From: Bacteroides sp.
GTDB lineage: Bacteria > Bacteroidota > Bacteroidia > Bacteroidales > Muribaculaceae
Direction: 5' to 3'
DNA: 64,000 bases
Assembly: GCA_014802325.1 (NCBI GenBank)
Contig: JAAVCK010000016.1
Span: 35,736-99,735, forward strand
The stretch's first letter is position 1. The number at the start of each line of letters is the position of its first letter. The notes under the pieces are model-generated. The model did no database searches, had not been told where the DNA came from, and saw only the letters and a program-made list of their open reading frames with translations. The position numbers were made by a program, and so were the translations under genes. This document shows, piece after piece, positions 1-9,100 of the stretch.

Positions 1-452
1 TCGCACCTCTCCGTATATCGATAGCCGGACGTACGAAGCACTATATCAATGCATTCGGCGAGGAGCTTATGGTGGATAATGCCGACAAGGCCATAGCCCG
101 TGTGTCGAAAGAGATGAATGCCCCCGTCCTCAACTATACGGCTGCTCCGGTGTATGCCGGCGACCGCTCGCGCGGACGCCATGAGTGGCTTATAGAATTT
201 GAGCGCGAACCTGATGATATGGCTGCATTTGCCCACAACCTTGATCAGGCTCTGCAGTCGCTCAACAGTGACTATCAGGCCAAACGAGCCGGAGGTATAT
301 TCCTTGACGAACTCACCATAGTGTCGGGGCGTAAAGGAATTTTCGACGACTGGCTGGCATCGACCGGAAAGCTCGGCGGTCAGCGCAAGATACCGCGTCT
401 GAGCAATACGCGTCAATTCATGGACCCGATGCTCGAAATGAACAGCCGATAA
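1..452 (+). CDS. GH3 auxin-responsive promoter family protein, C-terminal part
   Basis: The open frame enters from the left edge (first full codon at base 3), so only about 149 C-terminal residues are present. The first visible residues, IAGRTKHYINAFGEEL followed by MVDNAD, are typical of the C-terminal region of GH3 proteins, the acyl-adenylate-forming family related to plant auxin-amido synthetases. Bacteroidales carry one such gene whose substrate is not established. The frame ends in a normal TAA. The ATG at base 69 is internal and not the true start. The family call is good; the function of the bacterial member is not known. Confidence 0.8.
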   Translation, partial: APLRISIAGRTKHYINAFGEELMVDNADKAIARVSKEMNAPVLNYTAAPVYAGDRSRGRHEWLIEFEREPDDMAAFAHNLDQALQSLNSDYQAKRAGGIFLDELTIVSGRKGIFDDWLASTGKLGGQRKIPRLSNTRQFMDPMLEMNSR

Positions 453-502
453 CACGTTAACAATACTTTCGCGCAAAAAACAGTATTTTTCTTAAAATTT
501 GC

Positions 503-533
503 TTGCTGATATGAAGTCAATGACCTATATTTG
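503..533 (+). promoter_or_regulatory. Bacteroidetes-type promoter for the DUF3857 pair
   Basis: TATATTTG at 526-533 matches the -7 consensus TAnnTTTG, and TTG at 503-505 lies 20 bp upstream as the -33 element. The expected transcript start leaves a leader of about 35 nt before the ATG at 571. Confidence 0.6.
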
Positions 534-570
534 CAAGTATAACCTCGTATACCTGAAAATCTGACTTCTT

Positions 571-2394
571 ATGAAGCGCATTGTCATCACATTATTTCTG
601 CTTATCGGTCTGCTGCACATCTCGGCTTCAAACGAGAATATTGTCATCGAGAATTACAGCGATGTATTCCGGGTGATACCCTTGAAAGACGGATCGGGAA
701 TCAAAGAGATAAAAAACTCCGTGAAGATTGACTACCGCACGCGGCGCACTGCCGGCACTGCTCATGCTGTGGCGTTTTACAACGACTGTATTTCTATCGA
801 CAAAGCATCGGGCGGAAAAACGGAATATGGCATGACCGAAGAAGAGGACGTGTTTTTCTCCGACTCAAAGGTATGCGTGATGGCTCTGCCGATGAAAAAG
901 GCCGGCGACAAGGCTACGGCACGCTTCGAGCGAACTTTCAAAGACCCGAAATATTTCAGCCGCACGGCTCTGTCGGCTCAATACGACGTGGAGAACTATA
1001 CGGTCAGTTTCATAATTCCGACCTCGCTCGTCGGTCGCCTCAAGGTGGTTGACCGCCGTATGCCCGACGGATTTACACGCACGGTGGAAAACCGGGGAAA
1101 CGAGACAGTAGTGACCTATAATGTAAAGAATCTTCTGTCGGCCGAAAAAGTGTCGCGCCGCGTGCCCACGTCACTCACAGTGCCTACAGTGTATCTGCTG
1201 GGTGAGTTTGATGACTATAATGACCTCTACCGATACCTGCATTCGCTTACGAGACTCAATGACGATGCCGACGCTCAGAAAGTGGCCGATCTCGCCCGGG
1301 AGATTACGCGCGACTGCCTGACCGACTCGGCCAAGATAGCTGCGATATATGACTATGTTCACGATAATATTCGCTACATCGCTGTGGAACACGGTATATA
1401 TTCCCACATGCCCGATTTGCCTTCCGAGGTGCTTCGCAAGCGTTTCGGTGACTGCAAAGGCAGTGCCGGACTGCTCCGCGCCATGCTTCGTGGTGCCGGC
1501 ATCGACGGGCGCTTCGTATGGATAGGCACCAAAGATATTCCTACGGACTGGACGGAATTTCCGGTGCTCGCCTCGGGCAACCACATGATAGCGGCTGCCG
1601 TGACCGGTGACTCTATACTTTATCTTGACGGCACGGCTACGTATAACCCCATGGGCGTAATTCCCGCGTTCATTCGCGGACGTCAGACCTTAGTGGAGGA
1701 TACTGACCGTACCTGCATAGTGGGACGTGTGCCCGACATGCCGGTGGAGACCGACTCCTACCGCATAGAAGTGGATATGAAGCCGGCGGCAGACGGGAGT
1801 ACAGATGTTTCGGCCGCATACAGCGAAATTATGACAGGTGCATACAGCAACCGGCTGCAGGCGTCGCTCGACTTCACGATTGAATCGAAACGCAATGATT
1901 TGGTGACCGACTATCTGGCTTCGATGGTGAAAGGCAGCCGGGCCGAGGTGAAGTCCGTAGAGCGCACGCGCGGTGAGTCGAAGATCGAGGCCGACATGAC
2001 GATACCCAATGTGGTGCGCACCATCGGCTCCGATATGTATGTCAATCTCAGTCCGTTCATATCGCTTGGCGCTCTTGAAATTGATACCAAGGATCGTCCG
2101 GCAGTAGATGCTATGCTGCGCACTCCGGCTGCGGCCTCGGTAATCACGGAGTTCAGTATTCCCGACGGATATGCTGTTGCCTCTATCCCCGCTGCCGAGG
2201 AAGTGACAAATAAATGGTTTACCGCCACACTTGAACCCGTCAGCTCACCCGACGGGCGTAAAGTGGGAATGCACTTTGACCTCCGGCTCATGGATTCATA
2301 CATACCCGCTGCCGACGTGGATGCCTTCGTAGCCGATGTGCGCCGACTGCGCAGGGCAGTAAATAATCAGATACAACTTTCAAAAATCGAATAA
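571..2394 (+). CDS. Secreted DUF3857 / transglutaminase-like protein, catalytic triad intact
   Basis: 607 residues beginning with a signal peptide (MKRIVITLFLLIGLLHIS). A DUF3857 beta-rich domain covers roughly residues 40-220. A transglutaminase-like core follows at about 240-360, with catalytic Cys near 295 (RFGDCKG), His near 338 (GNHM) and Asp near 353 (YLDG). The remainder is a beta-rich C-terminal domain. Transglutaminase-fold proteins of this type act as peptidases or amidases in the envelope; the substrate here cannot be read from sequence. The next gene starts 2 bp after the stop and has the same architecture without the triad, so the two are co-transcribed and probably partners. Confidence 0.85.
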   Translation: MKRIVITLFLLIGLLHISASNENIVIENYSDVFRVIPLKDGSGIKEIKNSVKIDYRTRRTAGTAHAVAFYNDCISIDKASGGKTEYGMTEEEDVFFSDSKVCVMALPMKKAGDKATARFERTFKDPKYFSRTALSAQYDVENYTVSFIIPTSLVGRLKVVDRRMPDGFTRTVENRGNETVVTYNVKNLLSAEKVSRRVPTSLTVPTVYLLGEFDDYNDLYRYLHSLTRLNDDADAQKVADLAREITRDCLTDSAKIAAIYDYVHDNIRYIAVEHGIYSHMPDLPSEVLRKRFGDCKGSAGLLRAMLRGAGIDGRFVWIGTKDIPTDWTEFPVLASGNHMIAAAVTGDSILYLDGTATYNPMGVIPAFIRGRQTLVEDTDRTCIVGRVPDMPVETDSYRIEVDMKPAADGSTDVSAAYSEIMTGAYSNRLQASLDFTIESKRNDLVTDYLASMVKGSRAEVKSVERTRGESKIEADMTIPNVVRTIGSDMYVNLSPFISLGALEIDTKDRPAVDAMLRTPAAASVITEFSIPDGYAVASIPAAEEVTNKWFTATLEPVSSPDGRKVGMHFDLRLMDSYIPAADVDAFVADVRRLRRAVNNQIQLSKIE

Positions 2395-2396
2395 CT

Positions 2397-4571
2397 ATGA
2401 ACAGAACTATCCTCGCAGCCCTACTGCTGCTCATGGCTGTAATAGCCCCGTCGGAGGCTATGGCCAAGTATGACAGGAAATTTTTCAGCAAAGCCGCCGA
2501 GAAAGTTTGGTCAATGGATTTGCCGCAGTTTGACCCCTCGGCAGACCTGTCTGACTCGATTTTCAAGGGTGCGTCTACGGTATGCATTGCCCGCTACTCC
2601 AAGCGTACGGCCATGTATGAGAGCAATGTCAATTTAGGTAAGTATATCCATACCGGTCGGGCAACCACGCATGTCACCGTGGGCACGCGCATATATCGTG
2701 TCATGGTGAAACTCAACGACACCAAGGCCGTGGAAGACTATACGACATTTGATATTGATGTGAAAAGTTCGGAATCGGTGGAGGGTTACACATATGCCAC
2801 TTCCAACACCGCATTCGGCGCGCGAATATTCAAGCCCGACGGCACGGTGACTGATGTGGATGTGAGCGATGCGTTCACCGTCACCGAGGGTAAGAACGAT
2901 AAGGAAGCCAAGCGCAAACTGGCTATTCCCGGACTCGCTCCCGGCGATGTGCTCGATTATTTTTATTATGAAGAAATGTTTCTTGATGAGGTGAGCATAC
3001 CTGACTTTCAGGTATATATGCTGTCGTCGATGCCCACGAAAAACTTTACGTTTGAATGTGAGTTATCGCCTTTCCTGACGCTTGAATATGCGTCATACAA
3101 CGGCGCTCCTCTTCTCGGTCTGATAGGCGCTTACAACAAAGAGCTGACCCGTGTGGGGTTCAGTGTCGATAATCTCGCGGCTGTCGACACGGAGATGCCG
3201 TTTTTCCAGGCGCGCCGACAGATGCCATATCTGACCATCTCGATACAGAACAATGCGTCGAATATGACATATCATCCCAAGTCGGCGAGAGTAGGGGGAG
3301 TCAATCTTCCTACCATGACGCAGATCATGTCGGATGTAGGCAACTCGATAGTGGATACGTCGCTCCCCGAAGTGCCCCTCAATCGGGCGCTGAAGATAGC
3401 CCGTCAGTGGAGTAAGGATCATCCGGAGGCAAATCAGCGTCAATATATCGACGCCGCATGGACGTCGCTCATGTATGTGCTCGCCACCGAAGACAGGGCA
3501 TTTTCTGACCGTGCCGCAACGGTGTATTTTGTCGACATGCTTGCGAAACTCAAGATCAATATCCCGGCATATCATGCCGTGCTGACTTCGCGCAGTCAGG
3601 CCCCGATACAGCACCTGGCCAATTACAAGCAGGTGCGATATGCCACTCAGGTGGGCGACACCATCTATATGCCACAGTCGGCGCTGACATTTATTCCCGG
3701 TCAGATGTCCGGACTATATGCCGGCGAGGAGTATGCCGTATTTCCTGCGCCGCGCACCGACAGTAAATTTCTCACATCGCCAGTGATAAGAAGACTGCCC
3801 TCGTCGCGACCGGTGGCCAATACGGCCCGCTTCACCATTAATGCAGCGATCAATGCCGATGACAACCAACTGGTCGACCTTGGCTGCACTATGCAGATGA
3901 AAGGTGCGAGCAAGGAACTTTTCGGACGTCTGATATTTACGGCCGACTATTACGAAGCGATAGAAAATTATCTCGGCATCGCGCCCAATAAGCGCTACAA
4001 GTCGAAAAACGATCCGGAGAAGGTGGCCGAGGCCAGGACCTTAATTGCCGACGGTATAGCTAAAGCGCTGTTTGATATGAATTTCGCTACCGTAGGCAAT
4101 CTCGACATCACATCTATAGGATGCGCCCCCGACAGTCCCAACACCGAGATGACCCTTACGGCTGTGGCCGACGGGTTGGTATCGCAGGCTGGTAATAATC
4201 TGCTTGTTAACGTAGGTAAACTCATCTGCAATCAGCGCGAACTTACCGAGTCGCAGCGCACGCGTGAAGTCGAGGCCCTACTCCCGTTCCCTACCAACGA
4301 GCGATATGATATTCATTTTACCGTGCCGGAGGGTTATACCGTCAGCCCCGAAAGTATCGATGCTCTCAACGAGCAGCTCAATAACAATGCCGGCGCTTTC
4401 GCCACTCGTGCCACACTTAAGGAAGGCAATCCGTCGGTGGTGGAGCTTAACGTGATGTCGACCCTGCGCAAACCGGTGTATACCGTCGAGCAGTGGCCTG
4501 AAGTGGTGGCTTTGCTTGATGCTTCATCGAAATTCAATGGAGCCACACTGCTGCTGACACCGTCGAAATAA
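2397..4571 (+). CDS. Secreted DUF3857 protein with degenerate transglutaminase domain
   Basis: 724 residues with a signal peptide (MNRTILAALLLLMAVIAP, cleavage likely after SEAMA). It shares the DUF3857 plus transglutaminase-like layout of the upstream gene. Where the catalytic Cys should stand it reads FSDRAATVYFVDMLAKLKIN: the D-[CK]-G segment is replaced by DRAA and no His or Asp motif follows. It is therefore probably not an enzyme and may act as a binding or scaffold partner of the active upstream protein. It starts 2 bp after the upstream stop and is followed by a strong terminator. The family call is firm; loss of catalysis is inferred from the missing residues. Confidence 0.8.
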   Translation: MNRTILAALLLLMAVIAPSEAMAKYDRKFFSKAAEKVWSMDLPQFDPSADLSDSIFKGASTVCIARYSKRTAMYESNVNLGKYIHTGRATTHVTVGTRIYRVMVKLNDTKAVEDYTTFDIDVKSSESVEGYTYATSNTAFGARIFKPDGTVTDVDVSDAFTVTEGKNDKEAKRKLAIPGLAPGDVLDYFYYEEMFLDEVSIPDFQVYMLSSMPTKNFTFECELSPFLTLEYASYNGAPLLGLIGAYNKELTRVGFSVDNLAAVDTEMPFFQARRQMPYLTISIQNNASNMTYHPKSARVGGVNLPTMTQIMSDVGNSIVDTSLPEVPLNRALKIARQWSKDHPEANQRQYIDAAWTSLMYVLATEDRAFSDRAATVYFVDMLAKLKINIPAYHAVLTSRSQAPIQHLANYKQVRYATQVGDTIYMPQSALTFIPGQMSGLYAGEEYAVFPAPRTDSKFLTSPVIRRLPSSRPVANTARFTINAAINADDNQLVDLGCTMQMKGASKELFGRLIFTADYYEAIENYLGIAPNKRYKSKNDPEKVAEARTLIADGIAKALFDMNFATVGNLDITSIGCAPDSPNTEMTLTAVADGLVSQAGNNLLVNVGKLICNQRELTESQRTREVEALLPFPTNERYDIHFTVPEGYTVSPESIDALNEQLNNNAGAFATRATLKEGNPSVVELNVMSTLRKPVYTVEQWPEVVALLDASSKFNGATLLLTPSK

Positions 4572-4604
4572 CCGCTATCTCGTAGCGCGGAGATGCGATA
4601 ACGC

Positions 4605-4635
4605 GAGGCTGCGTCAGGATTTATGACGCAGCCTC
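4605..4635 (+). terminator. Terminator hairpin after the DUF3857 pair
   Basis: A perfect 12-bp stem, GAGGCTGCGTCA (4605-4616) paired with TGACGCAGCCTC (4624-4635), with a 7-nt loop, followed by a weak pyrimidine tail. Confidence 0.8.
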
Positions 4636-4672
4636 TATACTTTCGTAATAGTTATTAAAATTACATCATTAA

Positions 4673-4704
4673 TTTGGAGATGAGCAAGATAATTGTTATC
4701 TTTG
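4673..4704 (+). promoter_or_regulatory. Promoter of the pseudouridine synthase gene
   Basis: TTTG at 4673-4676, a 20-bp spacer, then TATCTTTG at 4697-4704: a full match to the Bacteroidetes -33/-7 pattern. The transcript would start near 4707, giving a leader of about 195 nt. Confidence 0.7.
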
Positions 4705-4706
4705 TG

Positions 4707-4901
4707 GCGAAATAACAATTAATAGATAAATTTGAAATTCAGAAGCGACTATAAAAGCGCTATTAATATTAATGGATTAATATTTAACGAATTACTATAT
4801 ATACAAAACTAAAAACTTAAATTTCCAATAATCAATTTTTTTTACGGCAATAAGCCGAGAGGCTTCGCCGATACGTTTTAATACCTCACAAATACCCGAC
4901 T
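4707..4901 (+). promoter_or_regulatory. Long AT-rich structured 5' leader
   Basis: The roughly 195-nt leader holds no convincing reading frame. It contains a perfect inverted repeat, AATATTAA-tgga-TTAATATT, at 4765-4784. A GC-rich hairpin lies at 4845-4870, where CGGC pairs with GCCG and, inside it, AAGCC pairs with GGCTT around a GAGA loop. The second hairpin ends about 31 nt before the ATG and could affect translation. It matches no riboswitch class I recognise. Confidence 0.4.
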
Positions 4902-6620
4902 ATGGACAATATCGAAAAGAAAAGCAGGCGTCCGCGCATAGGAGAATCACGCAACATCAGCGTGGTATCGACCGAAGGAAATTCCGACATTACTCCTCGT
5001 CAGACCGAATCAGAGTCATCAGAGCGTGGCGAACAGCAGGAACGTAGCTACGGCAATAGCGGCTACCAGCAGCGCTCATATCGCCCCGGAAACAACAACG
5101 GTCCCCGTCAGTACTCCAATCAAAACCGTCAGAACGGCTACAATCAGGGCTACGGCCGTCAGGGTAGCTACAACAACAATAACCGCTACGGCAATCAGGG
5201 CGGCTATGGAGGCAACCGATATAATAACAACAATCAGTATGGCAACCAGGGCTACAGCCCCCGTCATAACAGATACGAGACTTCGGATGTAGCCGAACCC
5301 ACAGCTGCCGATGCAACATCACATGCTGAAGGCTTCAATCCTGCCGAGGGTGAAAACAACCAGACCGGCTATCAGCCCCGCCAGCAGTATCAGAACTACA
5401 ACAACAACCGTCAGCAGGGCGGCTACAATAATAACCGTCAGGGCGGATATAACAACCGCTACGGTAATCAGGGCGGCTATAACAACAACCGTCAGGGCGG
5501 CTACAACAACAATAACCGCTACGGCAATCAGGGCGGTTATAACAACCGTCCCCGCACCGAGTCATACAATAACAACACCGGTGCCGAAGGCTCGGAGGAA
5601 GAAAACACCCAGCAGCACAATAATAACGGTTACCAGCCCCGTCAGCCCCGCTTCAACAACAATCGTCAGCAGGGCGGATATAACAACAACCGTCAGGGCG
5701 GCTACAACAATAACCGCCAGGGTGGCTATCAGAACCGTCAGCAGGGCGGATATAACAACAATCGTCAGGGCGGCTACAACAACGGCAACAACCGTCGGCC
5801 CGGTGGCAACCAGCGCAATCAGTTTGGCATGCCGCAGGGTGGCAAAAGCTTCACTCCGCGTCCGCGTCCGGTGATATATGAAGAAACCGCACCCGCTCCC
5901 GACGAGCAGATCCGTCTTAACAAATATATGGCCAACGCCGGTCTGTGCTCGCGTCGCGAAGCCGATGAATTTATCAAGCAGGGACTCGTGAAGGTCAACG
6001 GTGAAGTAGTGACCGAACTCGGTACAAAGATCACTCCTCAGGATACCATCGAGTATGATGACAAGGTGGTGACTCTGGAACGCAAGTGCTACATTCTGCT
6101 CAACAAGCCGAAAGACTGTGTGACCACATCAGATGATCCCAACGGACGTCTTACAGTGATGGATATAGTGAAGGGTGCATGCAACGAACGCATCTACCCC
6201 GTAGGACGCCTTGACCGCAACACTACCGGTGTGCTCCTTCTCACCAACGACGGTGATCTCGCATCGAAACTCACTCATCCGAAGTATGTGAAGAAAAAGA
6301 TCTATCATGTGTGGACCGACAAGGATATAGCCGAAGAGGATATGCAGCGCATAGCCGACGGTATAGAGCTTGAAGACGGCCCCATACATGCCGACGCCAT
6401 CAGCTACGCCACCGAGACTGACCGCAATCAGGCCGGTATAGAAATCCACTCGGGCCGCAACCGCATCGTGCGCCGAATATTTGAAAGCCTCGGCTATCAT
6501 GTCACCAAGCTTGACCGCGTGTATTTCGCCGGACTCACCAAGAAAAACCTTCCCCGCGGTCGCTGGCGCTATCTCACTCAGGAAGAGGTCAACTACCTCA
6601 AAATGGGTTCGTTTGAATAA
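4902..6620 (+). CDS. Pseudouridine synthase (RsuA/RluB family) with long disordered N-terminus
   Basis: 572 residues in two unlike parts. Residues 1 to about 325 are low-complexity, rich in Asn, Gly, Arg, Gln and Tyr, built from many copies of blocks such as NNNRQGGYNNN and NRYGNQGGY, and surely disordered. From about residue 338 an S4 RNA-binding domain (LNKYMANAGLCSRREADEFI) is followed by the RsuA/RluB/E/F catalytic domain, with the active Asp near 438 in PVGRLDRNTTGVLLLTNDG and the usual RNRIVRRIFE segment near the end. This family isomerises uridine in rRNA; which site is modified cannot be told. The tail resembles RGG/prion-like RNA-binding regions, so it may drive RNA binding or condensation. 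The GTG/ATG start of asnS follows closely. Confidence 0.9.
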   Translation: MDNIEKKSRRPRIGESRNISVVSTEGNSDITPRQTESESSERGEQQERSYGNSGYQQRSYRPGNNNGPRQYSNQNRQNGYNQGYGRQGSYNNNNRYGNQGGYGGNRYNNNNQYGNQGYSPRHNRYETSDVAEPTAADATSHAEGFNPAEGENNQTGYQPRQQYQNYNNNRQQGGYNNNRQGGYNNRYGNQGGYNNNRQGGYNNNNRYGNQGGYNNRPRTESYNNNTGAEGSEEENTQQHNNNGYQPRQPRFNNNRQQGGYNNNRQGGYNNNRQGGYQNRQQGGYNNNRQGGYNNGNNRRPGGNQRNQFGMPQGGKSFTPRPRPVIYEETAPAPDEQIRLNKYMANAGLCSRREADEFIKQGLVKVNGEVVTELGTKITPQDTIEYDDKVVTLERKCYILLNKPKDCVTTSDDPNGRLTVMDIVKGACNERIYPVGRLDRNTTGVLLLTNDGDLASKLTHPKYVKKKIYHVWTDKDIAEEDMQRIADGIELEDGPIHADAISYATETDRNQAGIEIHSGRNRIVRRIFESLGYHVTKLDRVYFAGLTKKNLPRGRWRYLTQEEVNYLKMGSFE

Positions 6621-6656
6621 TAAGTGAATAATACCAAAAATTTTCAATCAGCATAC

Positions 6657-8045
6657 ATGAAACGTACGAAAGTAGCAGACCTTCTCAAAGGCAACCTTAT
6701 CGGCACGGAAGTGATGGCCAAAGGCTGGGTGCGTACCCGCCGCGGCAACAAGCACGTGCAGTTTGTAGCTCTCAACGATGGCTCTACAATTAAGAATATC
6801 CAGATAGTATTTGATATGGCCAAGTTTAGCGACGACGACCTGCGTCCCGTCACTACCGGCTCATCAATCTGCGTAACCGGACAACTCGTGGAGTCGCAGG
6901 GCAAAGGTCAGACCTGCGAGATTCAGGCCGACACACTTACCGTCTACGGCACAGCCGACGTAGAATCATATCCCCTGCAGAAGAAGGGTCACACTCTTGA
7001 ATTTCTGCGTGATATAGCTCATCTGCGTCCCCGCACCAACACGTTTGGCGCCATACTGCGCGTGCGCTCGGCACTTGCTTTCGCTATCCATAAATTCTTT
7101 CAGGAAAAAGGATTTTTCTATCTCAACACTCCGCTTATCACCGCCAGCGACTGCGAAGGTGCAGGTGCAATGTTTCAGGTGACCACTCTTCCGCTGAACG
7201 ATCTTCCCAAGACTGAGGACGGTGCGGTGGATTATTCGGCCGACTTCTTCGGCAAGCCTACCGCCCTTACCGTGTCGGGTCAGCTCGAAGGTGAGCTCGG
7301 CGCTACGGCTCTCGGTGCCATCTATACGTTTGGCCCTACATTCCGTGCGGAGAATTCCAATACTCCCCGTCACCTCTCGGAGTTCTGGATGATAGAGCCC
7401 GAAGTGGCATTCATGGATATCACCGAAAACATGGATCTGGCAGAGGAGTTTGTAAAATACTGTATCAATTATGCCCTCGACCATTGCAAGGATGACATAG
7501 AGTTTCTCCAACAGATGTATGACAAGGATCTTATCGAGCGCCTCAAGTTTGTGGTAGAGAACGATTTCGTTCGCCTCACCTATGGGGAAGGCGTGAAGAT
7601 ACTTGAAGAGTCGGGCAAAAAATTCGAGTTTCCCGTGCACTGGGGTACCGACCTGCAGAGCGAGCACGAGCGTTATCTCGTAGAGGAGCATTTCAAGAAG
7701 CCTGTGATACTTACCGACTATCCCAAGGAGATCAAGGCATTTTATATGAAGCAGAATGAAGATGGCAAGACCGTGCGCGCCATGGATGTGCTCTTCCCCC
7801 ATATCGGCGAGATTATCGGCGGTAGCGAGCGTGAGGAAAGCTATGAAAAGCTGCTCGGCCGCATCGAAGAACTCGGCATTCCCATGAAGGATATGTGGTG
7901 GTATCTCGATACCCGTCGTTTCGGTACGGTGCCTCACTCGGGATTCGGACTCGGATTTGAGCGTCTGGTACTGTTTGTGACCGGTATGACCAACATCCGC
8001 GACGTGATACCTTTCCCCCGGTACCCGGGCCACGCTGATTTCTGA
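6657..8045 (+). CDS. asnS: Asparaginyl-tRNA synthetase
   Basis: A class IIb aminoacyl-tRNA synthetase that charges tRNA-Asn. An N-terminal OB-fold anticodon-binding domain (about residues 15-110) precedes the catalytic core, with motif 2 around [15 protein letters not shown] and motif 3 in [13 protein letters not shown] prefer the ATG at 6657 ([10 protein letters not shown], 462 residues), which matches the usual family length, over an in-frame GTG at 6624 that lies only 3 bp after the upstream stop. The gene lies 36 bp behind the pseudouridine synthase gene in the same direction, so the two may share a transcript; a hairpin terminator follows. Confidence 0.95.
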   Translation: MKRTKVADLLKGNLIGTEVMAKGWVRTRRGNKHVQFVALNDGSTIKNIQIVFDMAKFSDDDLRPVTTGSSICVTGQLVESQGKGQTCEIQADTLTVYGTADVESYPLQKKGHTLEFLRDIAHLRPRTNTFGAILRVRSALAFAIHKFFQEKGFFYLNTPLITASDCEGAGAMFQVTTLPLNDLPKTEDGAVDYSADFFGKPTALTVSGQLEGELGATALGAIYTFGPTFRAENSNTPRHLSEFWMIEPEVAFMDITENMDLAEEFVKYCINYALDHCKDDIEFLQQMYDKDLIERLKFVVENDFVRLTYGEGVKILEESGKKFEFPVHWGTDLQSEHERYLVEEHFKKPVILTDYPKEIKAFYMKQNEDGKTVRAMDVLFPHIGEIIGGSEREESYEKLLGRIEELGIPMKDMWWYLDTRRFGTVPHSGFGLGFERLVLFVTGMTNIRDVIPFPRYPGHADF

Positions 8046-8068
8046 TAAGTTATCGCAATACGTTTTTT

Positions 8069-8104
8069 ATGACGATCGGGATTATTATAGCTCCCGGTCG
8101 TCAT
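8069..8104 (+). terminator. Terminator after asnS
   Basis: ATGACGATCGGGA (8069-8081) pairs with TCCCGGTCGTCAT (8092-8104), 13 bp including one G-U pair, followed by TACTTTTATT. Confidence 0.8.
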
Positions 8105-8251
8105 TACTTTTATTGGGTCAGTAGATATTTATGGTGGATACTGATAGAAAAATATGGGTCATCGGATTTTTGGGGTTGAGGAGTTAAGTTACCGCATAGC
8201 CTGTAGGGTACTTCGCAGGAGCACCCGGCCGACCAAAATGGTAACTTTATT

Positions 8252-8353
8252 GCCGAACGTCACGCACCATCTACCGCTGAACGTCACGCACCATTCTTCG
8301 CGCAGCGAAGCGGCAAGCCGATTACACCTCCGGACGCTCCCCAGTGAGCGTCC
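8252..8353. repeat. Extragenic palindromic/direct-repeat patch
   Basis: Within non-coding DNA lie two 19-bp direct repeats with one mismatch (8252-8270 and 8276-8294, core GAACGTCACGCACCAT, period 24). They are followed by the palindrome CTTCGC-gca-GCGAAG (8296-8310) and a second hairpin GGACGCTC / GAGCGTCC (8332-8339, 8346-8353). The layout resembles a REP/BIME-like extragenic element. No convincing gene covers it. Confidence 0.55.
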
Positions 8354-8363
8354 CTACCGGAGA

Positions 8364-8486
8364 GGATTTATAATTTAGGATTAATGATTTATGATTCAGG
8401 ATTAAGAAGAAAAATCATGAATTATGAATCATGAATCATGAATTATGAATCATGAATTATGAATTATGAATCATAAATTATGAATC
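8364..8486. repeat. Inverted arrays of 7-bp repeats
   Basis: Six heptads of the form TGATTTA/GGATTAA (8364-8405) are followed, after 11 bp, by ten uninterrupted heptads ATGAATT/ATGAATC (8417-8486), which are the reverse-complement form. The two arms can pair imperfectly. The same design recurs at about 60,620-60,775. The nearby terminator for the minus-strand gene begins right at its edge. Confidence 0.75.
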
Positions 8487-8532
8487 AAAAAAATACCTGC
8501 GCCGATGATTCGGATTGAATCACCAGCGCAGG
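8486..8532 (-). terminator. Terminator of the TonB-like gene
   Basis: On the minus strand CCTGCGC and GCGCAGG (8496-8532) enclose an inner GGTGATTC/GAATCATC stem and are followed by a run of seven U residues (the A-run at about 8487-8493). This is a strong intrinsic terminator 39 bp past the stop at 8571. Confidence 0.85.
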
Positions 8533-8570
8533 CGTCTTATTGCTATGCAGGGGTAAAAGTTGTAATTAGT

Positions 8571-8990
8571 TTATTCTTCAGAGCTTGATATAAGTAAAGG
8601 GAAATTGATGTTGTAGTCAACAGCTCGACCTGATACTGATGCCGGCTCGAAACGGGGCAGACGCTCCACGGCTTTCTTAACGCGGGCAGTCATACGCGGC
8701 GATGCCTCGCCTTCTACTCTTACACCCTCCACCTTGCCTTCGCGGCTCACGGTGCAGCTCACCATTACGTCGGCACTTGCTTCGCCTGCCGAAAGGTGGA
8801 AAGTGGTAAGATTGTCGATGATGCTTGACATCATGGACTCTTCGCCGCCGGGAAACGCCGGAGGGGTGACTATAGCCGAGGCGTCGAGGGCAGGAATATT
8901 TTTGTCAAGATCGCGGGCGCCGACTGTGGCGGCTGAGGTCATGATAAGAATCATTGATGCGATGGCGGTGAAGAGTCGGGTAGTTGTCAT
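8571..8990 (-). CDS. Small secreted TonB C-terminal-domain-like protein
   Basis: 139 residues. Residues 1-25 form a signal peptide (SMILIMTSAATVGARD). Residues about 40-135 match the TonB C-terminal fold pattern: a PPAFPGGEESM segment, then VSREGKVEGVRVEGEASP, KKAVERLPRFEPA and a final NINFPLL strand. It lacks the usual inner-membrane anchor with Pro-rich linker, so it is not a normal energy transducer; it may be a periplasmic domain copy as seen often in Bacteroidales. It stands alone between two terminators. Confidence 0.7.
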   Translation of the reverse strand: MTTTRLFTAIASMILIMTSAATVGARDLDKNIPALDASAIVTPPAFPGGEESMMSSIIDNLTTFHLSAGEASADVMVSCTVSREGKVEGVRVEGEASPRMTARVKKAVERLPRFEPASVSGRAVDYNINFPLLISSSEE

Positions 8991-9035
8991 AATAGTAAAA
9001 ATACAGTTGTTAAAGAATCTCTATATCTTAATAAC

Positions 9036-9070
9036 AAAAATCGCCCTGCATGGTTCAACGTGCAGGGCGA
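9036..9070 (-). terminator. Terminator of the fur-purA-DUF1015 operon
   Basis: A perfect 10-bp stem, TCGCCCTGCA / TGCAGGGCGA (9041-9070), with U5 on the minus strand (A-run 9036-9040). It lies 31 bp past the DUF1015 stop. Confidence 0.8.
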
Positions 9071-9100
9071 AATATTTCAAAAAAAAAACTTGCCGATGGG

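Noticed and set aside
5400..5800. Possible CRISPR-like DNA repeats
   Set aside because: They are coding repeats in frame with the pseudouridine synthase.
4990..5874. Long open frames in other phases over the Asn/Gly-rich region
   Set aside because: They are by-products of the repetitive codons of the pseudouridine synthase gene and have threonine-, alanine- or cysteine-run compositions with no family resemblance.
6966..8033. 355-codon frame antisense to asnS
   Set aside because: It lies wholly opposite a certain gene, with composition mirroring its codons; no domain seen.
8154..8378. 74-codon frame over the palindromic patch
   Set aside because: It is made of the direct repeats and palindromes, with no family match, and has no clear promoter.
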